The notes beneath the pieces were generated by a model. The model saw only the letters and a list, made by a program, of their open reading frames with translations. It had not been told where the DNA came from and did not search any database. From Fibrobacter sp. UWB5 (GTDB lineage Bacteria > Fibrobacterota > Fibrobacteria > Fibrobacterales > Fibrobacteraceae): a stretch of DNA of 64,000 bases. The position numbers and the translations under genes were made by a program. Shown here piece by piece: positions 34,188 through 43,262 of this stretch (within the stretch, counting starts at the first letter, position 1; each line of letters begins with the position of its first letter). The stretch spans positions 62,001 to 126,000 of the forward strand of contig NZ_MWQH01000001.1 of assembly GCF_002210295.1 (NCBI RefSeq). The letters run 5' to 3'.

Positions 34188-36074
34188 ATGTTTGATTTGA
34201 ATGCATTTTTTGAAGGGATGTCCAAGCCTCTGCTTCGCAATGCCCATGCGAAGGCTTTCGGTCACAAGGGCCTGTTGAACAACGCCCTCATCCAAGATGA
34301 AACGCTCGGTTTTTATAACGACAAAGAACGTGTCGCCGCCTTGTTCCAGAAGATGGAACCGTGGCAGCGCCACTGTATGACTTTGATTTACAATAGTGCA
34401 TCTAGAGGTCTAACTTTTAATGAACTTCGACTGACGGTTCCTGTAAGCAAGTGCCGCGACCTGCAGACTTTCTTGCTCGAAATGTGCCGCGAGTACGTGC
34501 TCTGGCGCAGTCCGTCTACAAATACCTCGGTGTATTACGGCTTTGCGAACTTCCTCGGAATTTTTGATGAACCGCTTGTGGAGGCTCCCGCTGTAAAGGG
34601 TGCAGACCTGTTCTACCAGAACCTGATTGACTGGCATATTTGCGAGGTGCTCGCCCTGGCCATGACCGGCGACCTCAAGGTCAACAACAGCAATGCGTTG
34701 CACCGCCGCAGTTACCAAATTTGCACCGAAGCGTTTACTTCTGCAAGGCGCATCTCCGAAAAGACTGCCGAAAACGAAGTCTCCCTGATTTTCAGTTTCC
34801 TTACCGGTAACGGCTGGCTGGAACAGGAAGACGCATGTCTTGTCCCTACGGAAAAGGCTCTTGAATTTATCCGCAAGAACGGCTTCCGCCTGCACCAGGA
34901 CTTGGTTTCCTGGTGGCTCAAGGAACGTTTCCGCGGCGACCGCAGCCATTGCGTGCGCTTGCTCCGCATGCTCGACAAGCCGCGTACGGCTCTCTTTGCG
35001 TCTTCTATTTTCTGGGTGCTGGACCCGACGTTCCGCCTGCAAGAAAAAGATGGCCTGATCGCTTGGGAATACTTGCCGCGTCCGTTGCGCGAACTTTGGC
35101 TCTTGGGCCTTGTCCGCTTTACCATGGTGGGCGGCAAGGTGGCCGCAGTCTCGCTTGAACAGGCCGGCCGCGACTGGCTGGAATCTTCGATTGCCTCGGT
35201 GCCGGAACAGAACATCTCTTGCTTGCCGAACTTCGAACTGATTGCCTCGACCGGAACTTCGCCACGCGTGCTCTTGATGCTTGCCTGCCTTGCGAAGGTC
35301 GAAAACGACGAAGTGTACTTGCGCTTCTCGCTGAACCGCGAAAGCTACCTCCGCGGCCTCAAGTGCGGCATTGCCGAATCTGAAATCGAAAATTTCAAGG
35401 GCTGGATCAAGCCGCCGGTCAACGTGGAATCGACGATTGCCGAATGGAATTCGTCTTACTACGGCGCCCGCGTGCAGACGGTTCGTTTGCTCAAAATCGA
35501 AAACGCCGAAGTGCTGAACGAACTTTCCCGTTTCCCGCAGTTCATGGAATGCGCCAACGAATACATTGCCGGCTACGGCTTCGTGCTCAAGCCCGAAATG
35601 GAATCGCGCGCCTTCGAAATTCTTACGAACTACGGCTATTGCCCGTTCGTGGAACGCAAGAACGTGAACCGCTCGAGCGCTCCGACCGAAGAATGGCGCA
35701 AGGAATTTGTGGTCGCATGGCCCGAAGCGAAGGCTCCGGATTACGAACTCAAGGATACCGCCAATTCGGAAACCTTGCAGACGGCGCTCAATTCGACGAA
35801 GTACGGCAACAACTACCAGAAGCTGAGTACGTTTGACTTGGTGAAGGTGTTGCGCTATGCGAAGACCGTGGGCGCCCTCATCGGGGCCAAGGTCAAGAAC
35901 CCGACCAAGCGCGGCGACAACGAAGTCGAAAGAAGCTTCTTTGTGCATGCGCTTAAGCTTGCGAAGTCTCCGCAGACAATCGAAATCCAGCCGTACGGAA
36001 GCGAAGTCCCCGAACTGTTGGAACTTTCGTTTATTCAAGAAGTCAAGGTCTATAACGGCCGCCAGCCGCAGTAA
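34188..36074 (+). CDS. Protein with helicase-C-terminal-like (Helicase_C_3) domain
   Basis: This 628-residue cytoplasmic protein has no signal peptide and no Walker motifs. The stretch CLPNFELIASTGTSPRVLLMLACLAKVE with LRFSLNRESYLRGLKCGIAESEI (about residues 345-400) resembles the XPB-type 'helicase conserved C-terminal' domain, which also occurs in stand-alone bacterial proteins. The N-terminal part appears to consist of several winged-helix-like alpha/beta segments (LTFNELRLTVPVSKCRDLQTFL). The C-terminal ~170 residues resemble a WYL-type or other beta-rich ending (SFFVHALKLAKSPQTIEIQPYGSE). A TATATT box is at 34157-34162. Function is not assigned; DNA metabolism is plausible. Confidence 0.6.
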   Translation: MFDLNAFFEGMSKPLLRNAHAKAFGHKGLLNNALIQDETLGFYNDKERVAALFQKMEPWQRHCMTLIYNSASRGLTFNELRLTVPVSKCRDLQTFLLEMCREYVLWRSPSTNTSVYYGFANFLGIFDEPLVEAPAVKGADLFYQNLIDWHICEVLALAMTGDLKVNNSNALHRRSYQICTEAFTSARRISEKTAENEVSLIFSFLTGNGWLEQEDACLVPTEKALEFIRKNGFRLHQDLVSWWLKERFRGDRSHCVRLLRMLDKPRTALFASSIFWVLDPTFRLQEKDGLIAWEYLPRPLRELWLLGLVRFTMVGGKVAAVSLEQAGRDWLESSIASVPEQNISCLPNFELIASTGTSPRVLLMLACLAKVENDEVYLRFSLNRESYLRGLKCGIAESEIENFKGWIKPPVNVESTIAEWNSSYYGARVQTVRLLKIENAEVLNELSRFPQFMECANEYIAGYGFVLKPEMESRAFEILTNYGYCPFVERKNVNRSSAPTEEWRKEFVVAWPEAKAPDYELKDTANSETLQTALNSTKYGNNYQKLSTFDLVKVLRYAKTVGALIGAKVKNPTKRGDNEVERSFFVHALKLAKSPQTIEIQPYGSEVPELLELSFIQEVKVYNGRQPQ

Positions 36075-36551
36075 TTACGGCAACGTTTGGGCAAAGCCTG
36101 CAATGTCGATGAGTTCCTGTAACGTGAACTCGTCAATGTAGGCTTCCATGCCGCGTTCCTTGTCGCCAAAGTTGATCTGGTGCCAGAAGGTGGGCATTTC
36201 TTCGCGTGCGCGGTCGCCAATGAAGGCGGGCTTTTCGTAATAGAGCGAAAAGTTGAAGCGCCTGCCGTCATCGCCATGGCAGGGTCTGCAGTTTTGCATG
36301 AATAGCTTTTTGCCGCGCTCAATGTTGGCTCCCTTGATTTTTCCGTCCTTATCGAGCAGTTTGTACACAAGGAGAGCCATACGGGCGTCTTCGCGCGTGA
36401 GCGTGTCGCCGGGGGAGCCCGGTTCGGGTTTTTGCACTGCCGGTTTCGTTTCGGCCGGCTTGCCGTTTTCGGCAAATGCAGAGGCCCCGAGCAGCATACC
36501 GTAAGCTGCCAAGGCCAATATCCCTGTAGATGCCAACCGAGCGAATTTCAT
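36075..36551 (-). CDS. Exported c-type cytochrome, single heme
   Basis: The 158-residue form starting MKFARLAST has a signal peptide (about 1-27, ending ASAFA) and one heme motif CRPCH preceded by GKKLFMQNC, typical of a class I cytochrome c domain. A Met ligand candidate lies in EEMPTFWHQINFGDKE. A Lys/Pro/Glu spacer joins the signal to the domain. Two upstream in-frame ATGs exist; the one giving MNNRTFHIQ has a GAGGA site but produces an odd two-part signal sequence, so the shorter start is preferred. A TACATT hexamer ends 7 nt before it. Electron partner unknown. It is divergent from the esterase gene. Confidence 0.75.
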   Translation of the reverse strand: MKFARLASTGILALAAYGMLLGASAFAENGKPAETKPAVQKPEPGSPGDTLTREDARMALLVYKLLDKDGKIKGANIERGKKLFMQNCRPCHGDDGRRFNFSLYYEKPAFIGDRAREEMPTFWHQINFGDKERGMEAYIDEFTLQELIDIAGFAQTLP

Positions 36552-36643
36552 GCAAATCAATGTAATAAAATGTTGAATGTGAAATGTGCGATTATTCATT
36601 GCACATTCCTCATCAAACATCACACATTTACTACTATTCCCTT

Positions 36644-37744
36644 ATGCGTTGTTTGAATTGGATTTACTCGACATTGGTGGGTTGTGCCCTCATGTCGTCA
36701 TTCTCATTTGGAGCGGAGGTCTCCGTGGATCAGTTCTCTAAGAACCTGTTGTTCAGCGGCCGCTGGGAACATGGAAAGGAATTCAGCCGTACCAGTGCCC
36801 CGGCTGCCATGGTGCAGTTCAAGGCTACGGCTAAGTCGCTGGAATTTGAACTGGAGGGCGAAGCCAGATTCCGTGTCGACGAAGACGGAAAAGAAATTGC
36901 CGTGTTTACAACAAATGCACGGAATGTGTATAAAGTAAAAACGACCACCGGTGCAGGTTCGCACCTTTATCGCCTGATTAAAATCAGCGAAAGCAATCCG
37001 GGAGGCGTCCACCTATACAGAGTCGCCACCGACAAATCGGGCAAGTTCGATGAACCTCCCAAACCGAGCAACCGCCGCATTGAATTCATTGGCGACTCGT
37101 TTACCGTGGGCTTTGGCGACGAAGGCCAGAATGGTCAGGACGAATCCCTGGTGTTCGAAAAGACGAATGCTTCCAAGAGCTACGCCTTCTTGATTGCCGA
37201 CGGCTACAAGGCGGATTTTCAGGTGAACGCCTTTAGCGGGCGCGGCCTTGTGCGCAATTACGACAACATCGTGCCGGAATGGCCGATTCCGCGTCTGTAT
37301 GACTTTACGGTTCCGGGCGAAGCTCCGGGGGATCTCGCAAACGGCGTTCCCGAGCAGTCCATCCGTTACGATTTCAACTCCTTCCATCCGCAGGTCATAG
37401 TCCTTTTCATCGGGATCAACGATTTCCAGGGGAACCCGCCCTACGCAAAGCATGATGCCTTCAAGAAGGCCTACGCCGAACTTCTCGACAAGCTCCGCAA
37501 GGCCCATCCGGGTGTCAAGTTCCTGCTTTTGTCGACCAAGGTGTGGCCTAACGATGACTTGACTCCGACGGTCAAGGCGATTTATGACGCCCAGAAGGCT
37601 GCCGGCAAGTCCGACCTGGAATTCATGACGCTTACGACGGCGAATGTCGGACTCCTAGGACACCCCGACATACATTCGCACGAAGACATGGCGAAGGCGA
37701 TTCGACCCCTGATCGGGCGCCTCGGAAGGTGGCTTTCCCGCTAG
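36644..37744 (+). CDS. Secreted SGNH hydrolase, CE2-type esterase
   Basis: CE2 enzymes remove acetyl groups from plant polysaccharides such as xylan and mannan. The 366 residues have a signal peptide (1-23, ending FSFGA) and an N-terminal beta-sandwich (about 24-125, FELEGEARFRVDEDGKEIAVF). The SGNH domain (about 130-360) has the catalytic Ser in FIGDSFTVGFG, the Asn in FIGINDFQG and the His in GLLGHPDIHSHEDMA. The N-terminal module and the HP/H pattern fit CE2 better than lysophospholipases. No Shine-Dalgarno site is seen; TACTAT (36632-36637) ends 6 nt before the ATG. Confidence 0.88.
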   Translation: MRCLNWIYSTLVGCALMSSFSFGAEVSVDQFSKNLLFSGRWEHGKEFSRTSAPAAMVQFKATAKSLEFELEGEARFRVDEDGKEIAVFTTNARNVYKVKTTTGAGSHLYRLIKISESNPGGVHLYRVATDKSGKFDEPPKPSNRRIEFIGDSFTVGFGDEGQNGQDESLVFEKTNASKSYAFLIADGYKADFQVNAFSGRGLVRNYDNIVPEWPIPRLYDFTVPGEAPGDLANGVPEQSIRYDFNSFHPQVIVLFIGINDFQGNPPYAKHDAFKKAYAELLDKLRKAHPGVKFLLLSTKVWPNDDLTPTVKAIYDAQKAAGKSDLEFMTLTTANVGLLGHPDIHSHEDMAKAIRPLIGRLGRWLSR

Positions 37745-37753
37745 TTTTTGTAC

Positions 37754-37790
37754 AAAGGGTCCTTTTTTTCATACAAAAGACCCTTTTTCG
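37754..37790 (+). terminator. Terminator after the esterase gene
   Basis: AAAGGGTC and TTTT pair with AAAA and GACCCTTT around TTTCATAC, then TTTCG. Confidence 0.75.
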
Positions 37791-37890
37791 TGCATAATTG
37801 TGTTAGTATCGGCACACTTTTTTACAGAGATTATTGCATTTTGGGTCTTTTTTGTATATTTAAATTGAGGATTTTGGTAGGATAGTTCCC

Positions 37891-39219
37891 ATGTCTAGGA
37901 TACTTGAGAAGATATACGTTCTGTTCAGGATGAACATCCTGATTTTCGTGCTTTTGGCAATTACCGTCATTGCACTCTTTGCGCATCAGAATGGCCTAGA
38001 TGTGATTGAACCTTTGTACCTGCACGACTATCCGTATATCATTGCCGAGACGGACTCTGCAGATGGCGGTGCCTCGGCTGTAAAGCTTTCCCGTACAGAT
38101 TCTTCCATTATCGTGGACTACGAACTGAAGGAAGGCTACGCCTACCCGTATGTGGGCGTCAAGATTTTCTTGGGTGATGGCAAGACCCGCGGTAAGGACC
38201 TCTCCAGGTTCGACAGCATTTTTGTGTGGGTGAAGCCCCGTGGCGAAGGAACCGTACGTCTCTACATGCGCGGCTACGACAGCACGTTCTCCCGCCCCGA
38301 CGACGAACTTTCGCTCAAGTTCAACGAAATTGAATTCTTCCCGCTGGAAGAAACCTACCCGGCCGTGTTTGTCCCGCAGGAATTCCGCGTGGCCAGCTGG
38401 TGGGTGGCACAGAACGGCATTAACGTCCACAATGCAAGGGTCGACCTTTCGAACATTCCGCTGATTGAAATCCAGACGGGTACGAATGCTCCGCTTGGCT
38501 ACGGAACGCTTGAAATCAAGGGTCTCTGCTTCAAGGGCAAGAAGATTTCGAAGGCTGAACTTTCGACGGCACTTGTGGCCCTCTGGTTCATTACCTTCTT
38601 CGTGATTTTGATGATCCGCTTCTTTGACTACAGCCGCGAACGTACGGCCAGCAAGAAGAAGCGCGAAGAACTCGAAAAGAACTTGCGCGCCTTGGAAATC
38701 GAGAAGAGCGAATACGAAAAGTCCAGCAAGGAAGACCCGCTTACGGGTTGCCTGAACCGTGCGGGCTTTAGCAGCGTGCTCATGCGCGAACAGGAAAACC
38801 TGAGCAAGAACGACAGCCCGGTGTCCTTCGTGATCCTGGATATCGACCACTTCAAGCATGTGAACGATACTTACGGCCACATGGTGGGTGACGAAGTCCT
38901 GGTGAACCTCGCGAAGCTCATCCAGAGCAAGATTCGTAATACCGACGCCCTGGTGCGTTGGGGTGGCGAAGAATTCGTGATTCTGTGCGGCGACACGCCG
39001 ATCCAGAACGCCCAGTTCCTTGCCGAAAAGCTCCGTATGGCAATTGAGAACTCGCAGCTGATCAAGCAGCAGAAGATTACCTGCTCCTTCGGTATTGCTG
39101 AAATGATTGCCGGTGAAGACCCGAAGCGCCTGTTCGAACGCGCAGACAAGGCCCTTTACGCCTCTAAGGAAAATGGCCGTAACCGCGTCACGAGTGCGAC
39201 CTTCCGCCATACCCGGTAG
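37891..39219 (+). CDS. Membrane-bound diguanylate cyclase
   Basis: GGDEF enzymes make cyclic di-GMP from GTP. The 442 residues have TM1 (about 14-29), a periplasmic beta-rich domain (about 30-225, carbohydrate-module-like: YLHDYPYIIAETDSADGG, LSRFDSIFVWVKPRG, MRGYDSTFSRPDDE), TM2 (about 226-245), a short coiled coil (REELEKNLRALEIEKSEYEKS) and the GGDEF domain (about 275-435). The active site is RWGGEEF. The inhibition site RNTD lies five residues before it, so product feedback is likely. A TATATT box is at 37855-37860. The periplasmic domain may sense a sugar, by analogy only. Confidence 0.92.
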   Translation: MSRILEKIYVLFRMNILIFVLLAITVIALFAHQNGLDVIEPLYLHDYPYIIAETDSADGGASAVKLSRTDSSIIVDYELKEGYAYPYVGVKIFLGDGKTRGKDLSRFDSIFVWVKPRGEGTVRLYMRGYDSTFSRPDDELSLKFNEIEFFPLEETYPAVFVPQEFRVASWWVAQNGINVHNARVDLSNIPLIEIQTGTNAPLGYGTLEIKGLCFKGKKISKAELSTALVALWFITFFVILMIRFFDYSRERTASKKKREELEKNLRALEIEKSEYEKSSKEDPLTGCLNRAGFSSVLMREQENLSKNDSPVSFVILDIDHFKHVNDTYGHMVGDEVLVNLAKLIQSKIRNTDALVRWGGEEFVILCGDTPIQNAQFLAEKLRMAIENSQLIKQQKITCSFGIAEMIAGEDPKRLFERADKALYASKENGRNRVTSATFRHTR

Positions 39220-39236
39220 TTCGCAGAATTAGAACT

Positions 39237-39644
39237 ATGAAAAACGTCATTGCGAGTGCGACGAAGCAATCCACAGTGGCGTTTTTTTTATTAGCCGCAT
39301 TAATCCTGTTTGGTTGCGCCAAGAAGGAGCCCGAAGTGGACTTCAAGCCGCTCCAGATGCATTGGGTCCTGGCCGAGGGCGAAGACGATTCCCAAATGCC
39401 CCGCAAGGATAACTGTGTGATTTTGCTCACAGCGCGCCTGATGGCCGAACCGCCGGTGCAGGCCTCTACCGCCGGCGAACTGAGCTACAAGGTCACCTAC
39501 GGCCGGAGCTCCGAAAACCCCGAAATCCTCAAATTTGACGGAATTTGCAGGAATTTGTCCATGATGGACAAGCCCGAGTGCCGCTGGGAGGCCACCTGTG
39601 ATGCCGATTGTAAAATCGTTGTAAACTTCCACAACGGAGATTGA
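39237..39644 (+). CDS. Small lipoprotein whose start lies in an intergenic-type repeat
   Basis: This 135-residue predicted lipoprotein has a signal core FFLLAALILFGC. The mature part is beta-like with two Cys (RKDNCVILLTARLM, CRNLSMMDKPECRWEATCDADC) and no recognised family. The first ~12 residues (NVIASATKQS) are the translation of a widespread repeat (see the repeat entry). The reading starts at the first ATG, without a good Shine-Dalgarno site; the true start may be further in. It lies 17 nt after the diguanylate cyclase. Confidence 0.6.
   Translation: MKNVIASATKQSTVAFFLLAALILFGCAKKEPEVDFKPLQMHWVLAEGEDDSQMPRKDNCVILLTARLMAEPPVQASTAGELSYKVTYGRSSENPEILKFDGICRNLSMMDKPECRWEATCDADCKIVVNFHNGD
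39246..39272. repeat. ATTGCGAG...GCAAT type dispersed repeat
   Basis: The element GTCATTGCGAGTGCGACGAA, then GCAATCC, has ATTGC/GCAAT inverted ends. Elements of this type are known from intergenic regions of many bacterial genomes. Here it sits inside the start of a coding region. One copy is clear in the window, and a degenerate relative may lie at 17374-17404. Confidence 0.6.
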
Positions 39645-39690
39645 TTTTACGGCATAGGCTTTTGATAGTCAATGATTTATCTTTATAGTT

Positions 39691-40533
39691 ATGAAGAAGA
39701 TTTTTGAATATACGGACTATCGCGAATGGTTGAGGGATGCTTTTGAGGATTTTAAGCAGCGTAAGACTGTCATTTCGTGGCGCTACATGGCCATGAAGAT
39801 GGGCGCTGATCCTGGCAACCTCCTTCGCGTATCGCAGGGCAAGATCCACTTGCCCCTTAGTCTGATTAAGCCTGCAGCAGAATTCTTCGAACTTGAAGGT
39901 AAAGAAGCCGATTACTGGGCTGAAATGGTGTATTTCGGTCGCGCGAAGACCGACGCCGACGCCTTGCAACACTACGAACGCATGCAGGCCCTGAAGGGCG
40001 TTTCTCTTAAGTTGTTGCAAAAGAAGGAATTGGAATTTTACCGTCATTGGTACTACAATGCCATACGTTCCGTGATTGGCATTTGCAAGTTCAAGGATGA
40101 CTACCAGGGTCTTGCCGAAAGCTGCACCCCGAACATTACCGAAAAAGAAGCCCGCGACGCCGTGAAACTGCTCGCGGACCTCAACATGATTTCTACCGAC
40201 CGCGACGGCTATTGGAAGGTGAACGACACCTTTGTATCGACGGGGGGAAACTGGCGTTCTCAGGCTGTACGTGCATTCCAGCACGAAACAATCCGCCTCG
40301 CCGACGAATCCCTGGACAGGCACCAGCCGTTCTTGAGGGATATTAGCACGGTCACCATGACTTTTTGCATGGACGATATCCAGCTCTTGCGCGAAAAGAT
40401 TAACGCTTTCCGTGAAGATTTACTACGTTTATCCCAAGAAGGGACGGATGACGATACTGTATTCCAGTTGAACATCCAGATGTTCCCCTTGGCGTTCACC
40501 AAACCCCTGAAGGAAAAGGAGAAAGAAAAATGA
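39691..40533 (+). CDS. TIGR02147-family protein, paired with lipoprotein
   Basis: TIGR02147 is a paralogous family found mainly in Fibrobacter (the related Pfam domain is DUF4423). The 280 residues start IFEYTDYREWLRDAFEDFK. A helix-turn-helix-like region follows at about 28-60 (SWRYMAMKMGADPGNLLRVSQGK). The C-terminal region ends VFQLNIQMFPLAF. It is probably a cytoplasmic DNA-binding regulator, though not shown. Its stop overlaps the next gene's start (ATGA, 40530-40533), so translation is coupled. No Shine-Dalgarno site is seen, and TATCTT ends 7 nt before the ATG. A second pair lies at 51405-53112. Confidence 0.85.
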   Translation: MKKIFEYTDYREWLRDAFEDFKQRKTVISWRYMAMKMGADPGNLLRVSQGKIHLPLSLIKPAAEFFELEGKEADYWAEMVYFGRAKTDADALQHYERMQALKGVSLKLLQKKELEFYRHWYYNAIRSVIGICKFKDDYQGLAESCTPNITEKEARDAVKLLADLNMISTDRDGYWKVNDTFVSTGGNWRSQAVRAFQHETIRLADESLDRHQPFLRDISTVTMTFCMDDIQLLREKINAFREDLLRLSQEGTDDDTVFQLNIQMFPLAFTKPLKEKEKEK

Positions 40534-42236
40534 GAAAATCGCTCTTTCTTTTGCCTTTGCTCTCGCTGTCGATAGCGGGTTTGGTGGCCTGTTCCAATAA
40601 CAAGGATGACGTGGCTGGTGGTCCGGGTAGTATTACTACGAACGGACTTGCCCTTATTGATGGTCAGCCCGCCTCTTATGCGACTGTGGCACTCCGCAAG
40701 GTGGACTATAAGGAAAAGTCCGCTGGCGAAGTGAATGCCCTTGTGATTGCGGATTCCTATGCCGACGAAAAGGGTAACTTCAAGGTTGAAATCCCGGCTG
40801 ACGGCAAGTACCGCTTGACGGTCGCCCATGATGGCGTGGCTTACTCCAGGGTTTTGACCCGTAATGAATTTGCTGAAGCCGGTGTCTCGCTCAAGCCCGA
40901 TACCGTGCGTCTCGAACCGACGGCAGTGCTTGCCGGTGTCGTAGATGTTCCTGAAGGATCGTCTACGGTTTGGGTCGGTATTGTCGGTACCGACGTCTTG
41001 GTGAAAACCGACGAATCCGGCTGGTTTGCTCTGTCGTCTATTCCGGCCAATGACTCCTTGCAGCTGTACTTCGTGAACGAAGACTTCGACAAGAGCCTGG
41101 GCGAAAAGGACCTCTTTGTAACCCCGATGGAATCGATTATGCAGGATTACCGCGAAGCCGTGGTTCCTGAAGATACGACTCCGGAAGATACGGTTGAACC
41201 TGAAAAACTGCTGCAAGTCTTGGCTTTGCTCAAGGATGGAACTCCGGCAACGTATGCGACGATTGCCTTGCGTGCCGCCGATGCTAAGGTCGAAGATTAT
41301 GCCGTGCAGAACACGATGGTGGAATCTGAACTGCGTACCGACAAGAATGGCCGTTTTGAAATGGAATGGCCTGACTCGGGCGACTACCGCTTGACGGTTA
41401 CCAAGGACGGCTTTGCCTTCTCCAAGATTTATAACGCCAAGGATTTGGCAAAGCTGGATACGCTCCGTCTGGAAGCCACAGCCTCTATTTCGAGCAAAGT
41501 AACGCTCCGCACCGGCGAAGAATTCCTGTGGGTCGGCGTTTACGGCCTCGATCTGTTGGTCAAGACAAATAACGCGGGCTCTTATGTGTTGCCCAGCGTG
41601 CCGGCAAGGGATTCGCTCGATATCTACTTTGTGATGCCGGATAGCGCAAAGACCCTGTATGCCGAATGGAAGGCGATTGCCGAGCCGTACAATACCAAGT
41701 TCACGAACCCCGTGATGGTGCTGCAGGACTTTGAAGACGGCATCAAGAGCTGGTACGTGAATACGGATGCCCTTTTCAAGGGCACGACGCTCACGCCTAT
41801 GGCCAAGAATGTGGCTGACGGCATTGTGTACGATTCGACTCGCAAGTCCAAGGTGTTCCATGGTGAATACAAGCTTGCCGATGACGATTACGCCTGGGTA
41901 CTTGTCGGAACGACCTTCGAACACGAGATGAATTTCTCCGCGATCGATTCCGTCGTGTTCTACGCCAAGGGCGACGGAAACATTCGCCTCTCGCTTGAAA
42001 ACTACATCAACGACGATAAGAGCCTGAAGGCCGCTACCGAATGGTTGCCGCTTTCCAAAGACTGGCAGCGCATTAGCGTGAATCCGGCTGAACTCTGCGT
42101 CGGAAATGCGAAGACCGAAACCTGCTTTACTTCTTGGAGCGGGGTGAAGTACTTGGTCAAGCAGCTCCATATTTTCCCGCAGGACGGCACCGAATTCTAC
42201 ATTGACGACGTGACGCTTTACGGCGCCTTGTTCTAG
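40530..42236 (+). CDS. Lipoprotein with duplicated regulatory-like domains and sugar-module-like C-terminus
   Basis: This 568-residue surface lipoprotein has the signal SLSIAGLVAC. Two related units lie at about 35-200 and 225-380. Each has a carboxypeptidase-regulatory-like beta-fold (LIDGQPASYATVALRK and LKDGTPATYATIALRA, then DGKYRLTVAHDGVAYS and SGDYRLTVTKDGFAFS, then VWVGIVGTDVLVKT and LWVGVYGLDLLVKT). The C-terminal region (about 395-568) resembles a CBM11/CIA30-type jelly roll (VLQDFEDGIKSWYV, IDDVTLYGALF). It follows the TIGR02147 gene with a 4-nt overlap. Carbohydrate binding is likely, inferred from the fold. Confidence 0.8.
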   Translation: MRKSLFLLPLLSLSIAGLVACSNNKDDVAGGPGSITTNGLALIDGQPASYATVALRKVDYKEKSAGEVNALVIADSYADEKGNFKVEIPADGKYRLTVAHDGVAYSRVLTRNEFAEAGVSLKPDTVRLEPTAVLAGVVDVPEGSSTVWVGIVGTDVLVKTDESGWFALSSIPANDSLQLYFVNEDFDKSLGEKDLFVTPMESIMQDYREAVVPEDTTPEDTVEPEKLLQVLALLKDGTPATYATIALRAADAKVEDYAVQNTMVESELRTDKNGRFEMEWPDSGDYRLTVTKDGFAFSKIYNAKDLAKLDTLRLEATASISSKVTLRTGEEFLWVGVYGLDLLVKTNNAGSYVLPSVPARDSLDIYFVMPDSAKTLYAEWKAIAEPYNTKFTNPVMVLQDFEDGIKSWYVNTDALFKGTTLTPMAKNVADGIVYDSTRKSKVFHGEYKLADDDYAWVLVGTTFEHEMNFSAIDSVVFYAKGDGNIRLSLENYINDDKSLKAATEWLPLSKDWQRISVNPAELCVGNAKTETCFTSWSGVKYLVKQLHIFPQDGTEFYIDDVTLYGALF

Positions 42237-42263
42237 GGAACAAATACAATTTTCTTACAAGTA

Positions 42264-42291
42264 AAAGCCGCCTTAAAAGGGCGGTTTTTTT
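42264..42291 (+). terminator. Terminator after the first paired lipoprotein
   Basis: GCCGCC with GGGCGGT around TTAAAA, then TTTTTTTA. Confidence 0.85.
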
Positions 42292-42374
42292 ATGTGTTTT
42301 TTCGCATCTTGAGGCCTTGTTTCGCTCTGTTTAGTCTTGTATACAATCACGAAATTAAGTATCTTTGGGGTTAT

Positions 42375-43262
42375 ATGGAAACCCTTGAAAAAGAAGCGGC
42401 TGTTGCCCTCGATTACCTGTCCCGCATCTCTAAGGAAGCGGAAAAGAAGTTTGATGAATTTTTGCCGCCCGTAGCCGACCGTCCGGAAAGGCTTCACGAG
42501 GCGATGCGCTATTCGATGTTTGCAGGCGGCAAGAGACTCCGCCCGGCACTGGTGCGTGCTGCATTTGACATGTTCGGCGGCAAGGGCGAATCGGTAGATT
42601 ACGCCATGAGCGCTCTTGAAATGCTCCATACCTTTAGCTTGATTCACGATGACCTGCCCTGCATCGATAACGATGACTTTAGACGCGGTAAGCCCACAAG
42701 CCACAAACAGTTCGGCGAAGCCACTGCCGTGATGGCTGGCGATGCCCTCTGCATTCGTGCTTTTGAACTGATGGGCCGTACCGGTAACGCCAAGGCGATT
42801 GAAGTCCTAGCCCACCTGTTGGGTACCTACGGCATGATCGGTGGCGAAATGATCGACATCGAATGCGAAGGCAAGAAGGTTGACTTGGAAATCGTCGACT
42901 ATATCCATTACCACAAGACGGCCGCTTTGATCGAAGCCTCTCTAGAAGTGGGTGCACGCCTTGCAGGCGCAAGCGAAGACGACATCAAGATTATTCGCGA
43001 CTATGGCCGTTCCATCGGCCTTGCATTCCAGATTGTGGACGACATTCTGGATATCGTTTCTACGACCGAAGAACTGGGCAAGGATGCCGGTTCCGACATC
43101 GAAAAGGGGAAGGCGACATACCCGGCTCTCGTGGGTCTCGACAAGTCCCGCGAGCGTGCGCACGAACTGTACGAGGAATCGCTCAAGGCTTTGGATGGCC
43201 TCAAGTGCGACACCACGATTCTGCGCTCCATTGCCGCATTCATCATTACCAGGGTTAACTAA
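42375..43262 (+). CDS. ispA: Farnesyl/geranyl diphosphate synthase
   Basis: This enzyme condenses isopentenyl diphosphate with allylic diphosphates to make C15 (or C20) precursors for quinones and lipid carriers. The 295 residues contain GGKRLRPAL, the first Asp-rich motif HDDLPCIDNDDFRRGKPTSH and the second one FQIVDDILD, plus the KTAALIEAS loop. The ATG at 42375 follows GGGG. The stop (TAA) overlaps the dxs start by one base, so the two isoprenoid genes are coupled. It heads a five-gene operon. Confidence 0.93.
   Translation: METLEKEAAVALDYLSRISKEAEKKFDEFLPPVADRPERLHEAMRYSMFAGGKRLRPALVRAAFDMFGGKGESVDYAMSALEMLHTFSLIHDDLPCIDNDDFRRGKPTSHKQFGEATAVMAGDALCIRAFELMGRTGNAKAIEVLAHLLGTYGMIGGEMIDIECEGKKVDLEIVDYIHYHKTAALIEASLEVGARLAGASEDDIKIIRDYGRSIGLAFQIVDDILDIVSTTEELGKDAGSDIEKGKATYPALVGLDKSRERAHELYEESLKALDGLKCDTTILRSIAAFIITRVN

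Noticed and set aside
36552-36623. Longer start for the cytochrome c gene
   Set aside because: Upstream ATGs give an odd double hydrophobic N-terminus. The shorter start gives a normal signal peptide and has a -10-like box 7 nt upstream. The GAGGA before the middle ATG keeps some doubt.
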